DNA of 64,000 nt from Vicia villosa (GCF_029867415.1 NC_081186.1:103514753-103578752); one strand, 5' to 3'. Positions 47,911 through 63,593 are shown, counted from the stretch's first letter. Made by a program: numbers and translations. The notes: generated by a model from the sequence alone, not told the origin.

Positions 47911-48969
47911 TATTTTGTTGTGGGAACATTTCGGATTTCAAGATAAGAAGGTTTTAAGATAAGAAAATAGATTGAAGATTTGTTATTAGTTGTATTATAT
48001 ATTTCTTAATGAGAATTACACAAGCTTCCCTGCTGCTCCTAACATGAAAAATAATTTATTCTTAAAGCTTTTGATGTCTTGAACACAACACGATCGTAAT
48101 AGACGTAAAAATATTTCATTGTCTTATCTCTTCCTATTTTTTTTTATCAAGGTTTTATTCCATTAACTTTTTACTAATTCGATTTTTAATGAGACATAAA
48201 AACATTTATACCTTGAGTTTTGGTCTAGTCTTCCAAAAAAAAGTTATAAATTTTTTATTTTATTTTTAATATATTTCATTAAATTGTTTTTTAGATGGTC
48301 TCTTTGTGATGACAACCTAATGCCTTAGATATTACATTTCTAACCCTTTTGCTTTTAAAGGAATTTAAGTTGATTACACAAACTTTAAACTTATGAGTCA
48401 AGTATTGAAGAGGAGATATTGTTTATTCTTTGAAAAAATGTTAAAATAAAGAAAATATTCAAATGAAAGGGACAAGATTGTAGATGATCATAATCTCCAT
48501 TCACATTGAGAATAAGAACAATAAAATGGATTAGATGAGGTGGTCCATGTATAGATTTTATATCACGTGGGAAAGAGCTATCTAATCATGACTTTCTCCA
48601 ATGAATGGCTTCCACGTATGAATAAGAGTGTTCAATTCACGTGTGAAGCGATTATGATTGGATGAAGTGAGCCGAGCCGATAAGCCGACAGCTCACGTAG
48701 TTTGTGTCAGAAGAATGCGGCTTTATAACAAAAGCATTCATTGAGAATTTGACATTCTTATAATAGACAAAATGGTAGGGCCAATTTTAAGGCCAATCTA
48801 AAAATAGCATAATTAATGGAGGTTTCCCCATTCATGCATGTATACATTTATTTATTTTCATAAAATTAATTTTGATATTTTTAGAAACAAAATAGGATAA
48901 TCAAAATTAAAGTATTTAGTAAGTTAAATATTACAAGTTCTATTTTTGGTTAGATTTGGACAAGTGTTA
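47911..48969. other. Intergenic segment without identified gene
   Basis: AT-rich. The only structure noted is a cluster of ACGT-core boxes at 48570-48700 (ATCACGTGGG, CCACGTATG, TTCACGTGTG, CTCACGTAG). No open frame follows it closely. Confidence 0.5.
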
Positions 48970-48981
48970 TATTTGGACAAG

Positions 48982-50052
48982 TTTTTTTTTAGCAAAACAA
49001 AACAAACTTCTTCCATTATAAATTAAGAGATCAATACAAGGAGGAATATCATGAGTAATACTATGTCTAGTCCAAGAATTGACCGCCTTTGCTAACGAAT
49101 GAGCAACCATATTCGCTTGACGTTTAATAAACTTCACCTCAAAGTTGGAAAAATTACAAAGAGTAGATTGAATGACTCTCAAAGTAGTAAAGAATTCCGA
49201 ATTACCAATGATTTTATTTCTTAGATCTTGAACTACCCAAAGGGAATCACTTTCGAAGATGATGCGGTCTATACACATAGAGATAGCTATATGAATGGCT
49301 TCCTTGAGGGCTAATGCTTCCCCTTCAAGGACCGAAACCTCACCAACGTCCCAAGATGTCCTGCCGTATGGAAATTACCCGAACTGTCGCAGATGCACCA
49401 CCCTCTATTAGAAGTGCTACAATTCTTGTTAAAACCAGCGTCCACATTACATTTGAGCCAACCAGAAGGTGGTGGTTCCCATAGATGTCTATGTTAAGGA
49501 ATATGGTCATCCTCTGATTTATTCTGAACCGTAAACCACTCTTGCCAACTATGGTACGCCAACCACCCAACCTTTGTTGCTTCCTCCCTCTCATTATGCC
49601 ATATGAGGTCGTTCTGATTCTTCCACAAACCTTCTAACACAACTGCAACTCTACCAGCTGTATTTCTATCTTCCTTTGTGCATATATCAAAGATTAGTAA
49701 CTTTACATCATCAAACGAAAGAATACGGTGATCAATAATATTACTCAAACTTGCTGCCTGTCAACCTTGATTTGTTTCCGCACAACCAAAGAAAATATGC
49801 CACGCATCCCCCAAACTATTATTGCAAAAAGGACATTCAACCAGACATGGAACATGATGTTGACAAAGTCTCACTCGGGAGGGTAGACAATCATTACAAA
49901 TTCTCCAAAGAAAACGCTTAGCTCTAGTCGGCGCTTTAATACTCCAAAGACTATTCCAATTATGAATATTGGGTATCTCACGACCTCTTTTGATTGCATT
50001 CCTCCAAAGCCTATACCCTGACCTCACACTATAACAACCACTTTGCTCTTCC

Positions 50053-50061
<9 letters not shown>
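48982..50061 (-). mobile_element. 5'-truncated L1-type LINE with target-site duplication
   Basis: Flanked by TATTTGGACAAG at 48970-48981 and 50062-50073. An A-run (T on plus strand, 48982-48990) marks its 3' end. The minus strand encodes the zinc-binding tail (KAPTRAKRFLWRICNDCLP, CPFCNNSLGDAWHIFFGC), then an RNase H-like domain (PPSGWLKCNVDAGFN; FESDSLWVVQDLRN; VKFIKRQANMVAHSLAK). Several stops and shifts break the frame. RT and upstream parts are missing. Confidence 0.85.
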
Positions 50062-52079
<2,018 letters not shown>

Positions 52080-52305
52080 ATGCATCAAACACACACGGCA
52101 CCTGTTTGTTTGTACTAGTCTTCCATGGCAGCTCAATTAAGGTATTCAAACCAAATAACTTGTTCTATACTTTACTTATTCTATACAATTCAAATGCTAT
52201 ACAAATTTTCAACTTTGCTTCTTTTCTTTCATCATAATTATTGCTGCAAACTACCAGATTCTGCAAGAAACTTGTTATAAAGCTGCATCAAATAGTAGAA
52301 TACTG

Positions 52306-52632
52306 GTAAGATCTTCATATCAATTTTTTTTTATAGTTAATTTAGTTGTCATAAACTACGAATAATCACTGATACATACATGAACACCAGATACAGTCTT
52401 ACAGTCATCAGACACGTTACAGACACGTTACTACACTAACATGTCGTAATATTTAAAGAAATGAAATTAATTGAATGTAACCATGTGTTTTAGTATCGTG
52501 TTGGTCTTGAATACTAAGACGTTTCTTACACCAGACACGCCTTTGATTTGACGTGTCACAGGCTAGATATTGTGTTCATCATGTTAGATAGGTAACAAGA
52601 TCAATTTATGCTTACAAATTTCATTTCAACAG
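52306..52632 (+). other. Putative 5' UTR intron of the bHLH gene
   Basis: A donor (GTAAGATC at 52306) and an acceptor (TTTCAACAG ending at 52632) bracket 327 bases, 19 bases before the ATG. The intron contains words such as ACCAGACACG and AGACACGTTACAGACACG that belong to a dispersed repeat. Confidence 0.55.
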
Positions 52633-52651
52633 AAATTTTTCAATCATATCT

Positions 52652-54088
52652 ATGGATGATCTGAATTGGGATGGCTCGGAAGTTTTGGAAGAGAGCGCGC
52701 GAATGTTGTGGAATACACATGAGCAACAGAATTTTGAAGGATGCTACAACATAACAAACTCTCTTACTCATCAAATACAAGAGATGCATAAAGTTGAAAT
52801 TGATCATAGTGCATATTCAAATTCTGAAAGAGTTATGATGCCGAGTAAAAATCTGTTACAGCATGCAACAAGCATGAGAGTGAAATCAAAAGCTGGATCC
52901 AGCTGGGAAGAGCCTTTAATACATCAATCAGATCAATCCCTTTTAGTCAATAGACATTACAACATGCCAGATTTCAACTTGGCCCACCAACAACAACAAC
53001 TCAAATTTAACAACTCTTTTGATTGTTTGCTTTCTGATACTAATAGCAACACTGACACTTCTGTTGAAATTGATGGTGATGGTGGAATTTCAAAGTTGTT
53101 TTCTGACAGAAGAAATTTATGGAGCTTCAATTATGTCAGTCCTACATCCTCATCCGGTGAAACCGATACTAATGTTTCAAGCTATGAAGCACGGACACAG
53201 AGACAAATATCAGACAAGTTTTCAATCAGAAGTGTTGGTTCAAATGATACAAGTTACGAAACATTGGGACAAACACGCGCACCAGACACACATTCAATCA
53301 GAAGCGATGGTTCAAACGGTGTAAGTTATAAAGCACAGACACAAATACAGACACCAGATACATCTTTGATCAGACATGTTGGTAAGAAAGACATGCGGTG
53401 TCCACTCACTGTTGAACTTGACGAAACAATGTCTCAAACCTCATCGGATCAATACATCAATCAAAGAAAAGCAATAAAATCAAGTACTATTCATAATTCT
53501 TCATCTCTTGAAGGTAGTTTTAGCCTTATCACGGATAAACCACCGAAAACCAAGAAACCGAGATCTAACAAAGAACCTTATTCAACAAACATAAATTTCC
53601 AACAACCAAATCCATCATCATCATCATCAATATGCTGTTCATCTTCAACCGAAGAGTCTGACCGAGAAGCAATAGCGCAAATGAAGGAAATGATGTATAG
53701 AGCTGCAGCATTTAGGCCAGTGAATTTCGGAATCGATGACATCGATGTGAGTGCAAAAAAGCCTAAGAGAAAGAATGTTAAGATATCAAATGATCCACAG
53801 ACAGTGGCTGCAAGGCAAAGAAGGGAAAAAATAAGTGACAGGATTAGGGTTTTGCAGAAGATAGTACCTGGTGGAAACAAAATGGACACTGCTTCAATGC
53901 TTGATGAGGCTGCAAATTATCTCAAGTTTTTAAGGTCACAAATTAAGGCACTTGAAAGTTTTGGTAACAAAGTTAATGCTATGGATTGTAATAATCCAAC
54001 TAGTATTGCTTTCTCTTTTAATCCTTCTTTTTCCATGCAAATGGTTCCTAGTAGTTACAGTCATCATTCACATGATGATCATCTCTAA
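52652..54088 (+). CDS. bHLH87: bHLH transcription factor, bHLH87-like
   Basis: A single-exon frame of 478 residues starting [17 protein letters not shown]. The bHLH domain is at about 380-436 ([20 protein letters not shown], then [20 protein letters not shown] and [13 protein letters not shown]). It is preceded by [13 protein letters not shown] and a lysine-rich stretch, as in Arabidopsis bHLH87 of the HECATE-related group. The basic region has Gln and Ala where classical E-box binders have His and Glu, so DNA recognition is likely atypical. Residues about 165-250 hold three imperfect 24-residue repeats ([12 protein letters not shown] / [12 protein letters not shown] / [12 protein letters not shown]). 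Relatives act in meristem, axillary or fruit development; the precise role here is inferred only from family. The start is chosen at the first ATG after the leader intron. Confidence 0.85.
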   Translation: MDDLNWDGSEVLEESARMLWNTHEQQNFEGCYNITNSLTHQIQEMHKVEIDHSAYSNSERVMMPSKNLLQHATSMRVKSKAGSSWEEPLIHQSDQSLLVNRHYNMPDFNLAHQQQQLKFNNSFDCLLSDTNSNTDTSVEIDGDGGISKLFSDRRNLWSFNYVSPTSSSGETDTNVSSYEARTQRQISDKFSIRSVGSNDTSYETLGQTRAPDTHSIRSDGSNGVSYKAQTQIQTPDTSLIRHVGKKDMRCPLTVELDETMSQTSSDQYINQRKAIKSSTIHNSSSLEGSFSLITDKPPKTKKPRSNKEPYSTNINFQQPNPSSSSSICCSSSTEESDREAIAQMKEMMYRAAAFRPVNFGIDDIDVSAKKPKRKNVKISNDPQTVAARQRREKISDRIRVLQKIVPGGNKMDTASMLDEAANYLKFLRSQIKALESFGNKVNAMDCNNPTSIAFSFNPSFSMQMVPSSYSHHSHDDHL

Positions 54089-54514
54089 TCATTTCATTAT
54101 TAGTAATTTAGTACTAAAGACAATGATTAATGTATCTGATCTTCATTAATTTTCTTCAGTATGATTAATTATCAGTGACTTTGTTTAAATTTTTCATTAA
54201 TTATGATGTTTTTTGGTCTTGTCATAATTGATCAGATGCACAAGCACCATCTTGTATGATCAAATAGTTACATTGTTTTAGTTACAGTGTTATTCGTGCA
54301 CTATTACTCTCATTGCATTAGGTGCACAAGCACCATCTTGTATGATCAAATAGTTTTATTGTTTTAGTAAAAAGTTTAAAAATTGATTCGTTTTTGAAAA
54401 AACAGCTGCGACAAAAACGAGATCCGAAGGCATCGATATTGATATCATATTCACCATTTTACGAAAAAAAAGAATTATATAACTTATATAATTGTTTTAT
54501 ATCATAAATTCACG

Positions 54515-54777
54515 CATGGGCGGATCTACAGCTTAGCGAGTCCGGGCACGTGCCCGGACTCAACCTCTTCTTACGTTGTATACTCCCCACCTAATAGTCG
54601 ATTTTTAGATAACTCCGGAGACAAAATTAGTAATTTAAGGGCAAAATTAGCAAAAATATGGTGTAAAATTTTTGAACAAAATCAATGACAAAATTAGTAG
54701 AAATATGATGTAAAATTAATAAAAACAGACTGTAAAATCTTTGCCCAGACTCTCTAAAATTTCTAACTTCGCCATTG
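54515..54777. mobile_element. hAT-type MITE, 263 bp
   Basis: Ends CATGGGCGGA and TTCGCCATTG. A perfect 8-bp duplication AATTCACG lies at 54507-54514 and 54778-54785. Its left part (GTCCGGGCACGTGCCCGGAC) resembles, in inverted orientation, the element at 42408-43868. Confidence 0.88.
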
Positions 54778-54785
54778 AATTCACG

Positions 54786-56200
54786 ATCATTTAATTGAGT
54801 TAAGCTATCTCAACTTTTTTTTTTTATCTTCATAAGAAATCGCTTTTATCTCATTTTTATAAAAGTAGTTTTCTTTGCATGAATGTCTTGCATCTTTCAA
54901 AGTAAAAACATGTAAACATCTCAAATTCAATTTTAATAAATACAATCAATATCAATCAAAATCATATTCATGAAACGTTCATTTGAGGACAAGCTGTCAT
55001 TAATTGATTATGACAAAAACTAGTGAAAAATAATTGACATGGGTGACCAATACACTACCTTTAAGTAGCATGCAGAAAGGTTTAGAAATTAATTAAAACC
55101 CCTAGAAAGTGATTGTCACTTTAAGTTAGTAAGTACATTTTTCTTGAATAACCATAATTAGTATTTTAATTAATCAATGTGTGCTTTTGTTAGCTAACCA
55201 ATGCTATAAAAGACATTCTCTTAAGATTAGTGTGCAAAATCAGTGGTCCTGTCTCCTTAATTCAACCCAACGCATGCTATTGAAAATCACTCCAAAACGC
55301 ATTGCTAGGCACATGCATATTCTTCTTTTTTGGCACAAGTGTTTGTCACCAACAATTGTATATAAATTTTTCATTTGTCTTGTTTAAATGTATCGAGTTT
55401 ATCAAATAATGTAACTAATGATATTGTTAATCATGATGGTTATGATAACGACGGCTAGAACAAAACGTGATTAATTTAATTTAACTTCGAATGTCTTAAT
55501 TTGTGCTAATGTTACTTTATCTGCATGCGGTGTTTTTTTTCAGCTCAAAATAAAGTCTCTCCCTCGCCTCTTTTGTGAGCAGCCGTGTCAATAACTTTTA
55601 GCTTTAGGCAAAACTAATTAGATTATTAATTGATACTCCCTCCCTTCATCAATAGGAAATAGTAGGTTAGTATTTTTTTTTTTTTTTTTAGTAAAACCCT
55701 TTGTTTTTAACAAATAAATTCGAAACATCAACTTAAGATTCAAATGAAAATAGTATTTTTAAAAATTGGTTAAATTACAATTTTGGTCCTTCTATTTAGT
55801 CTGATTCCCAAAATTTGTTATTTTAAATTCAAACACTTTTGGTCATCCTATTTTAAATTTAAACAATTTTAGTCTCTTTCTTATGTTTTTTCATAAAAAA
55901 ATCAATGAAATTTTTTATTTTTTAATTTATATTTATATTTAAAAAATTTAATAATAAGTTTATATACGACGATTTGTTATGTTTTACAAATAATTTATCA
56001 TTTAAAAAATAAAAACATAGTTAATTTTAAATGCAAAAATATGAGAGGAATCAAAACTGTTTATATCTAAAATAAGGAGACTAAAATTATTTAAATTTTA
56101 AATAGATAGATCAATTTTGTAAATTAGAGAAAATTGAGAAACTAAACCTTAATTGCCTTCAGGACTCTTGTTAAGCCTTGTTGTCTTGAAACACAACTAA
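54786..56200. other. Intergenic segment, partly old repeat
   Basis: 55770-56150 has 'aattttggtccttctattt' and its echoes, a common decayed legume repeat. 55150-55390 contains a TATA-like word and a small frame without recognisable product. Nothing else is supported. Confidence 0.45.
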
Positions 56201-56319
56201 TGCTTATAAAATAAAAGACTATCGTGAAATTTTGTTTTTTATGGGATAGATGTTGAACTAGATGTTCGGAACAATTTATCTAATTTGTTAAATTAGAATT
56301 AGCACAGTAAAACAACAAC

Positions 56320-57540
56320 AATACTTTAAAATAAAAGTAATAAAGAACATTTGGAATCATTACCATCACCATAGGTAACGCTTCACTGATTCCCATTTGG
56401 AATCATCCACTCACATACAATCCCCACCATACCGGATCACCATCCAAACACCATGATGCGTGACTTCATAAATAACATGCAACAACACCAACATGTACAG
56501 TGGTATTCACCTTAACTAGTGTACCACACCAAACAACCCTTAAATCATATCTACATGTAGTACAAGCATCCAACATTAGTATTATAACAATGCACCATTA
56601 ACACATTCATTACACTTCAACATACAAATCATACACCATTTGTCTCCAAACAACAACATCAATCATTTCTAGATTCTCAAACTTATTTTTAAACTAAAGT
56701 ACCATGCGTTAGCTTTCCAACATTTCGAACGACACCTTAATCAGACACCCAAAGCTCAAGTTATGAATTTCTGAAATTTTGACATAACGGTGGTAATGGG
56801 TTACTTCAATAAATTAACCCTTGTAACCGGTCACATCAATTCTAGTAGATGAGTACACAGCTTTTCATAATGGTAACCAGTTACATAATGGTAACATGTC
56901 CCAAAAAATGCCCAATATTTATGTTTTCAAGACAGTTACATGAAAACATGTAACCGGTTACCTGCGTCAAATTTTGTTTTTCCTGAAAGCAAGTTGAAGG
57001 TGTAATCAGTTGCACCAAAAATGGTAACCGATTACCACTGAACCAGAATCAATTTTCTGAAATTCTTGTGGTACAAAAACCAATCCTAAAACTTTCTAAA
57101 AACCTCAGTGTATCATGAAAAATTGTTTACTCATGCTTCACACATCAATCTCCAACAACATACAACAATCTAAACATTCACCAAATACATAATTCATCAA
57201 ATTATACAGCACAATTGCATTATCAAACCATAATTCGACCAAATCAAGTCAACGTAATAACATTAATTGCCCAAAACATCGAAAAGAGAAATACAATCCT
57301 ATAACAAATAAAATTCCTACCCACATGTTATCATACAACTCATATATGAGAGGAAGTCTCACCCTTAACTTAGATGTCGAGTTTTCGAAGCTTCTCTAAT
57401 GGAGTTTCTCCTCTTTTCCTTTGTCCTAACTCTCTTTCTCCTTTTCTTTTCTTTTTTCACATTTTGTCTATTCTCCCCTCTCTCTTCTCTTTTTTCTTAT
57501 TTTAATATACTATCATTCTTATTAAACTTATTCCAACTAA
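56320..57540. repeat. Old retrotransposon-like repeat with palindromic GTAACCGGTTAC boxes
   Basis: The text resembles a plant LTR or leader region ('cccaaagctcaagttatgaa'). Between 56790 and 57045 six variants of GGTAACCGGTTACC occur; the best is at 56950-56961. No LTR partner or coding region is in the window. Confidence 0.5.
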
Positions 57541-58484
57541 TTAAACAAATATTATCTCACTAAATAATTATTTAACTAATTAAAATAATCATTATTCCAA
57601 CTAAATATTTATTTAAATAATATTCCCCTAATTCTATTTAAATAATTAAAATAATTCTAATTAATGATTAATACTAGTTCTACTCCTAGTCTCCTACCAC
57701 CTTCGATATCTACATTATTGCACAAATACTCCCAAACACCTTAAATCTCAAGATTATAAGGCTACCACCTTAAAGTCATGATTTTTAAATAAAATAATTT
57801 GAGTTATATTAAAATTTAAAAATCGAGTGTTTAAAAAAATGGTTTTAAAACTGGTTCAACTAAATAAACTTATTTTTTAAAATTGTATGCCAAATATAAA
57901 AACGATTAAAGTATATATGATCTAGTTTAATAAAAAATAGATTTTTTAATCAAAAATAAGTTTAGAATTTGAATCTAACCATAAATCTAGTATAGTTGGT
58001 TTGGTTTATAAATCATGCACACATTTTAATTTATTGATATATTACATTTTAAATTTAAGTTTTAAATTTTAGAGCTCGACCAAACTTTAAAAATCTATAA
58101 TCTAAGAATCAAATCTCAACTTCATTTAATTTCATTATATTTTATTGATTTTCATTGGTCCCGTTTTGGTCCAATTTATTTTCACTTCTAATCAAACATA
58201 CAGATAAATATTTTCATTAGTTATATAAATATTTTCATATATTTTTAAGTATTATTTTGTGATTATGAAATTGAATTAATTGAATTTTTGTTTCAAATCA
58301 AAAAAATTGCATGTATATTTTTTATTATTTATGTATAAATTTTTACATCCACATATTGTATTGCATTAGATTTTTATTTTTGAAATACAATATTATTTAA
58401 TATTTGCTCAGGAGTCAGAATAGGTGATTAAATAATTGAATATAGTTCGGTTGTAGTGGAGCAAATTTTTAGTGAGATAGAAAG
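57541..58484. other. AT-rich intergenic sequence
   Basis: I see no gene, terminal repeats or tandem structure here. Confidence 0.5.
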
Positions 58485-58745
58485 AGAGTGAACTTATAAG
58501 GTTATCATCATATTCCTCAAGTCATATTCCTCAAATATAAAGTAGTTTTAGAGTGAGAATGAATTGAATTCTTAAAATGGTGTACAGTGATGCTTATAGG
58601 GTTATCATCATATTCCTCAAATATAAAGTAGTTTTAGAGAGTGAACTTATAAGGTTATCATCATATTCCTCAAATATAAAGTAGTTTTAGAGTGAGAATG
58701 AATTGAATTCTTAAAATGATGTACATTGATTCTTATATAGTATGG
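58485..58745. repeat. Segmental tandem duplication, three partial copies
   Basis: The block GTTATCATCATATTCCTCAA followed by 'atataaagtagttttagag' occurs at about 58500, 58593 and 58653; two copies extend through 'gaattgaattcttaaaat'. Confidence 0.85.
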
Positions 58746-59199
58746 GAATTGTTTGAGTTTGATCTGACACTTTACACCGTCGTTTGATTATATCCATTTG
58801 AGAGAGATGTGGTGGAGGTTGAAATCGTACACCCTCGACTGAGACGAGGTCCACCATTCGTCTTTCTATGTAATGTGATGCTTGTTATTGGCATTTCATT
58901 GTGAGTGTTTAGAACACTTAATAATGTCATATAATTTTTTATATTGGTATTATTTAATACAAAATTATTTGACTTATAAAATTATGGACTTGTTTATTTT
59001 AGTTTAAAAAATGGATTTTCCTCTTTGTAATTTAAAAGTAATTTTTATAAAAAAAAGTTTTTTTAAATATTAAAAGTTTTTTTAATTTATTTTTCATAAA
59101 CTGAAAGACTAATTTTAACATCATGTAACATAAATATATATTATTGAAGAATAAAACATAGTAAAAATTACAGTTTAAAAAAATGTATTTCAAAAATAA

Positions 59200-61110
59200 T
59201 TTATATGAAAACTTTTTTCTGCATAAGTGATCACCCTTGTGGTCTTTAAAGATTCCATGACAAGTTGTCTTGAAATGGATGCCACCTGAAGCCCAATCAG
59301 TGTTTATGTTTTCCATTTATAGGAAGGGTGGACCATACAATTTATCTACAAACTTGCGATTTGGGAGAATGAGTCATACCGAGAAATTTTTTGAAATCAC
59401 AAAGTTCTACATAGAGAAGAGTTAGTATATTTTGAAGTACTATTTTCTGCTAAAGCTATATGCGCCATAATATAGTTATAAGCAAATTTCCAATGAGTGT
59501 ACATGCTTTGAAATATAATTTATTCCTAACAGTCTAAATGTAATTTATGATGTTGATTACCACTACAATAATCACCACCTTGCATTGCAGGGAGCTTCTT
59601 ATGTCAAAGAGAGTTCAACAATTCTCTAATGAACTAATAATAATAAGGCTATTATCTAATACAGTTGACAGGTGCCACCGAATTTTAGCATACATAATGG
59701 TAAAGAAAAGATGGTCCAGTGACTCCTCATGAGTGAAACAAAATGGTTGCAAACTGAATGAAGGTTCAAACTCCAGAAGCTAAGTTTGTCATTAGTAGGC
59801 AATCTACCCATAATTAGTGTCCAAAATACTAGACTTTGAAGGTGGAAGTGCAGGATTCCAACCAATTTTTCCCTAGGATGTTAATTAGTGATTGTAGGAA
59901 AAACATGCATAAACTTTAGTGATTGAAAATCAGACCAAACTTGCCTATCCTCTCTTGAAGAGTTAATGAACACTTTTGTTGAAAGTTGAGGTAGTGGTGT
60001 ACACAAGCTAAACAACCTTTGAAGGATAAAAATTTTGTTATTGTGAATGAGATATGACAACTTTGCCTTCAAATTACTCTGAATTTATTTTGGGACTTGC
60101 TTGATATCTACCAGGGTTGACCCCACCAATTTTCCAACCTAATATTGATGCTCACACCATTATCAACCAGCCATGTTGACTACTTCTTCACTTCAAAATA
60201 AAACTCTTTATTTCCAGTCCAAATGGATGAAAAGACATGATATTTGTCTTGTCTACTAAATCTAAAAATTTTGGCCCTCAAGACTTTGGCCCAGTCGTAT
60301 GCAGAGCTCAATGTACACCAACATTGCTTCAAATTATAACCTCATTAAAAAGATTGAGATATTTTAAGCCTAATCCACCATCCTTGTAGTCCTTATAATA
60401 ATGTTTGCAAGCTACAATGACAAGCTTTCTCCGTTGAATATGACCACTCCAGATGAAGTTACTACACTAGCACTCCACTTCCTTAATTAAATTAACAAGC
60501 CAATAATATATCATGAGAGAGTGTATATCATATAATGAGTAACAAACATAAGCAATTGAATTCTACTAGCTATAGATGAAAGAGAAGTTGTTTACACAAC
60601 ACGTTTATTTTTTATTTTTTTAGCAATTAGCTGGAAATCTATTCTCTTTAGCCTTCCTTTGAAAATTGGGACCCAAAGGTAGATAAAAGGCGAATGACCC
60701 GTAGTAAAATCAATTCTATTTGCAAGTGACATGTGCCTATCAGTTGTCATTGAACCAACATACAAAATGAATTAAGAGGAGTTATACACTTGGCCTGAAC
60801 AAACCTTTATTATTGAGAACATCTTCAACTAAATAAAACAACAAAGGTGACACGGATTCTCTTTGCCTAACCCCTCTCTAACATCTAAAATAACCATGAA
60901 GGCTACCATTAATAGATATGAAAATAAAAGATTATTGAAGAATATATTGAGTTCACATGCAAAAGGTATGATTGAATACAAATTACTTTAAAATCTTCAA
61001 TAAAAGGTGTGATTGAATCCAAATTACTTTAAAACCTTCGATAGGAATGACCAACTTAAGATGTTAAAAGCTTTTGTTATATCAACCTTGATACTTATAT
61101 TACCTCCAAA
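59200..61110 (-). pseudogene. L1-type LINE reverse-transcriptase remnant
   Basis: On the minus strand fragments of RT (GVRQRESVSPLLFYLVEDVL near 60880; FTTGHSPFIYLWVPIFKG near 60670) are followed by the zinc-binding tail near 59870-59650 (GRLPTNDKL). Many stops and shifts. Terminal structures and TSD are not seen. Confidence 0.65.
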
Positions 61111-61129
61111 CTAGTAACAAACCCGTGCA

Positions 61130-62330
61130 TACGCACAGGTTCTGTTCGGTTACGCGAATTTGAATACATTATTTATTTAAAAAAAAATTAGATAAATAAT
61201 TAATTATTTCATATATAAAAATATTTAGATCAATAATAGATTTTTTCCCGTATACCATTTTTGGATTAAAAATATTTAATCATAAATATCATTTATCGTA
61301 TATAAAAATATTTAAATCAATATAGATTTTTTCCCATATACATACTTCATTTTTGTTTAGGTGTCATTTACAAAAATATTTGGATCAATAGTAAATTTCG
61401 TATATAAAAATATTTAGATCAATAATAATTTTTTTCCCGTATATCATTTTAAAATAAAAAATATTTGGGGTCATAAATACCATTTTTTGTAAATAATAGA
61501 TTTTTTTCCGTATACAAATATTATTTTTGTGTAGGTATCATTTACAAAAATATTTCGATCAATATTAAATTTTCGTATATTAAAATATTTAGATTAATAA
61601 TATATTTTTTTCCGTATACCATTTTTGGATAAAAAATACTTGATCATAAATACCATTTCTCCTATACAAAAATATTTAGGTTAATAATAGATTTTTTCCC
61701 GTATTCAGACTTCATTTTTGTTTAGGTATCATTTACAAAAATATTTGGATCAATATTAAATTTCGTATATAAAAATATTTACATCAATAGTAAATTTTTT
61801 CCCGTATACCATTTTTGAATAAAAAAATATTTGAATCATAAATAATATTTTTCGTAAATAATAATACAAATATTATTTCTATTTAGGTATAATTTACAAA
61901 AATATTTGGATCAATATTAAATTTTTGTATACAAAAATATTTAAATCAATAATAGATTTTTTCCCGTATACCATTTTTGGATAATACCATTTCTCGTATA
62001 TAAAATATTTAGATTAATAATAGATTCTTTTCCCGTATACAGACCTTATTTTTGTTTAGTATCATTTACAAAAATATTTGGATCAATAGTAAATTTCGTA
62101 TATAAAAATATTTAGATCAATAGTAGATTATTTTCCCGTATACCATCTTGGAATAAAAATATTTGGATCATAAATATCATTTTTTGTTAAGGTGTCATTT
62201 ACAAAAATATTTGGATCAATATCAAATTTTCGTATATAAAAATATTTAGATGAATAATAAATTTTTTGGCCTATTCCATTTTTGAATAAAAAATATTTGG
62301 ATCATAAATAATATTTTTCGTAATAATAAA
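61130..62330. repeat. AT-rich tandem array, ~110-160 bp units
   Basis: Repeated words are AAAAATATTTAGATCAATA, GATTTTTTCCCGTATACC, ATTTTTGGATAAAAAATA and CATTTACAAAAATATTTGG, in the same order at least eight times with indels. Degenerate, so units are not uniform. Confidence 0.8.
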
Positions 62331-63160
62331 ATTAAGAACTTTATAGTTCAAAGACCAAAAAAACCACAATTTTAATGTGGTGGCAAAAAATCAAATAAAG
62401 GTATTTTGAACTTTTCCGCAACCATTAATTTTCTTATATTATAGATTGATAGATTTTTTTTTTGAAGAAATAAGTGAGAAAGTGATGAAAGAGAAAAAAA
62501 TAGAGAATAGGGAGAGATTTGATAAGTTTGATAAAATATAAGAGTTGAATTATTTTAATAATAAAATTAAGAACTTTATGGTACAAAGACCAAAAAAACC
62601 ACAATTTTAATGTGGTGGCAAAAAATCAAATAATGATATTTTGGACTTTTACACAACCATTAATTTTCTTATATTATAGATTGATAGATTTTTTTTTTTG
62701 GAAGAAAGAAGTGAGAAAGTGATGAAAGAGGAAAAAAATAGAGAATAGAGAGAGATTTAATAAGTTTGATAAAATATAAGAGTTGTATTATTTTAATAAT
62801 AAAATTAAGAACTTTATAGTACCAAGACAAAAAAACCACAATTTTAATGTGGTGGTAAAAAATCAAATAAGGATATTTTGGACTTTTCCACAATCATTAA
62901 TTTTCTTATATTATAGATTGATAAATTTTTTTTTGGAAGAAAGAAGTGAGAAAGTGATGAAAGAGAAAAAAATAGAGAATAGTGAGAGATGTGATAAGTT
63001 TGATAAAATATAAGAGTTGTATTATTTTAATAATAAAATTAAGAACTTTATGGTACAAAGACCAAGAAACCACAATTTTAATGTGGTGACAAAAAATCAA
63101 ATAAGGGTATTTTGGACTTTTCCACAACCATTAATTTTCTTATATTATAGATGAATTTTT
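62325..63160. repeat. Tandem array of four ~235-bp units
   Basis: Units start at about 62331, 62565, 62804 and 63038 (ATTAAGAACTTTATGGTA variants). Each contains 'ccacaattttaatgtggtgg', a hairpin-forming box. The last unit is cut by the MITE at 63163. Confidence 0.9.
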
Positions 63161-63162
63161 AT

Positions 63163-63593
63163 GGGATGTGTTGATGTCCATAAAGTATATTCTTATGCAC
63201 AATGCATAAATACTTAAATATTATTTATATTACTCAAAGTATTATATTTATTACTCAAAATAATATACAGATTACTTAAAATATTATAAATATTACTCAG
63301 AACAATGAATATATTACTCAAAATAGTTAAAATTCGATATTACTCAGAATGCTGTAAATATTACTCAAAATAGTGTACTCATTACTCACAATTAATAATT
63401 ACTCATAACTTAAATAAAAAATAATAATTACTCATAACTAATAGATGTGTACAAATAATGCATGTATTATTCATGGATTATGATATTATTACTCGTTTCT
63501 AACTAAAATGTTACTCAGAACAATTTAAATATTACTCGTACGAGACTTATGCACCATGCATAAGAATATACCTTATGCACATCAACCTGACCC
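63163..63593. mobile_element. Mutator-type MITE, 431 bp, with ATTACTC repeats
   Basis: Imperfect terminal repeats (GTTGATGTCCATAAAG / complement of CTTATGCACATCAAC) about 50 bases long. The flanks AATTTTTAT (63154-63162) and AATTTTTAC (63594-63602) agree at 8 of 9 bases. The core repeats ATTACTCAAAAT-like words more than ten times. Confidence 0.8.

Noticed and set aside
52124..52290. Upstream frame starting MAAQL before the bHLH gene
   Set aside because: Short, interrupted by the likely splice structure and without similarity; at best a uORF.
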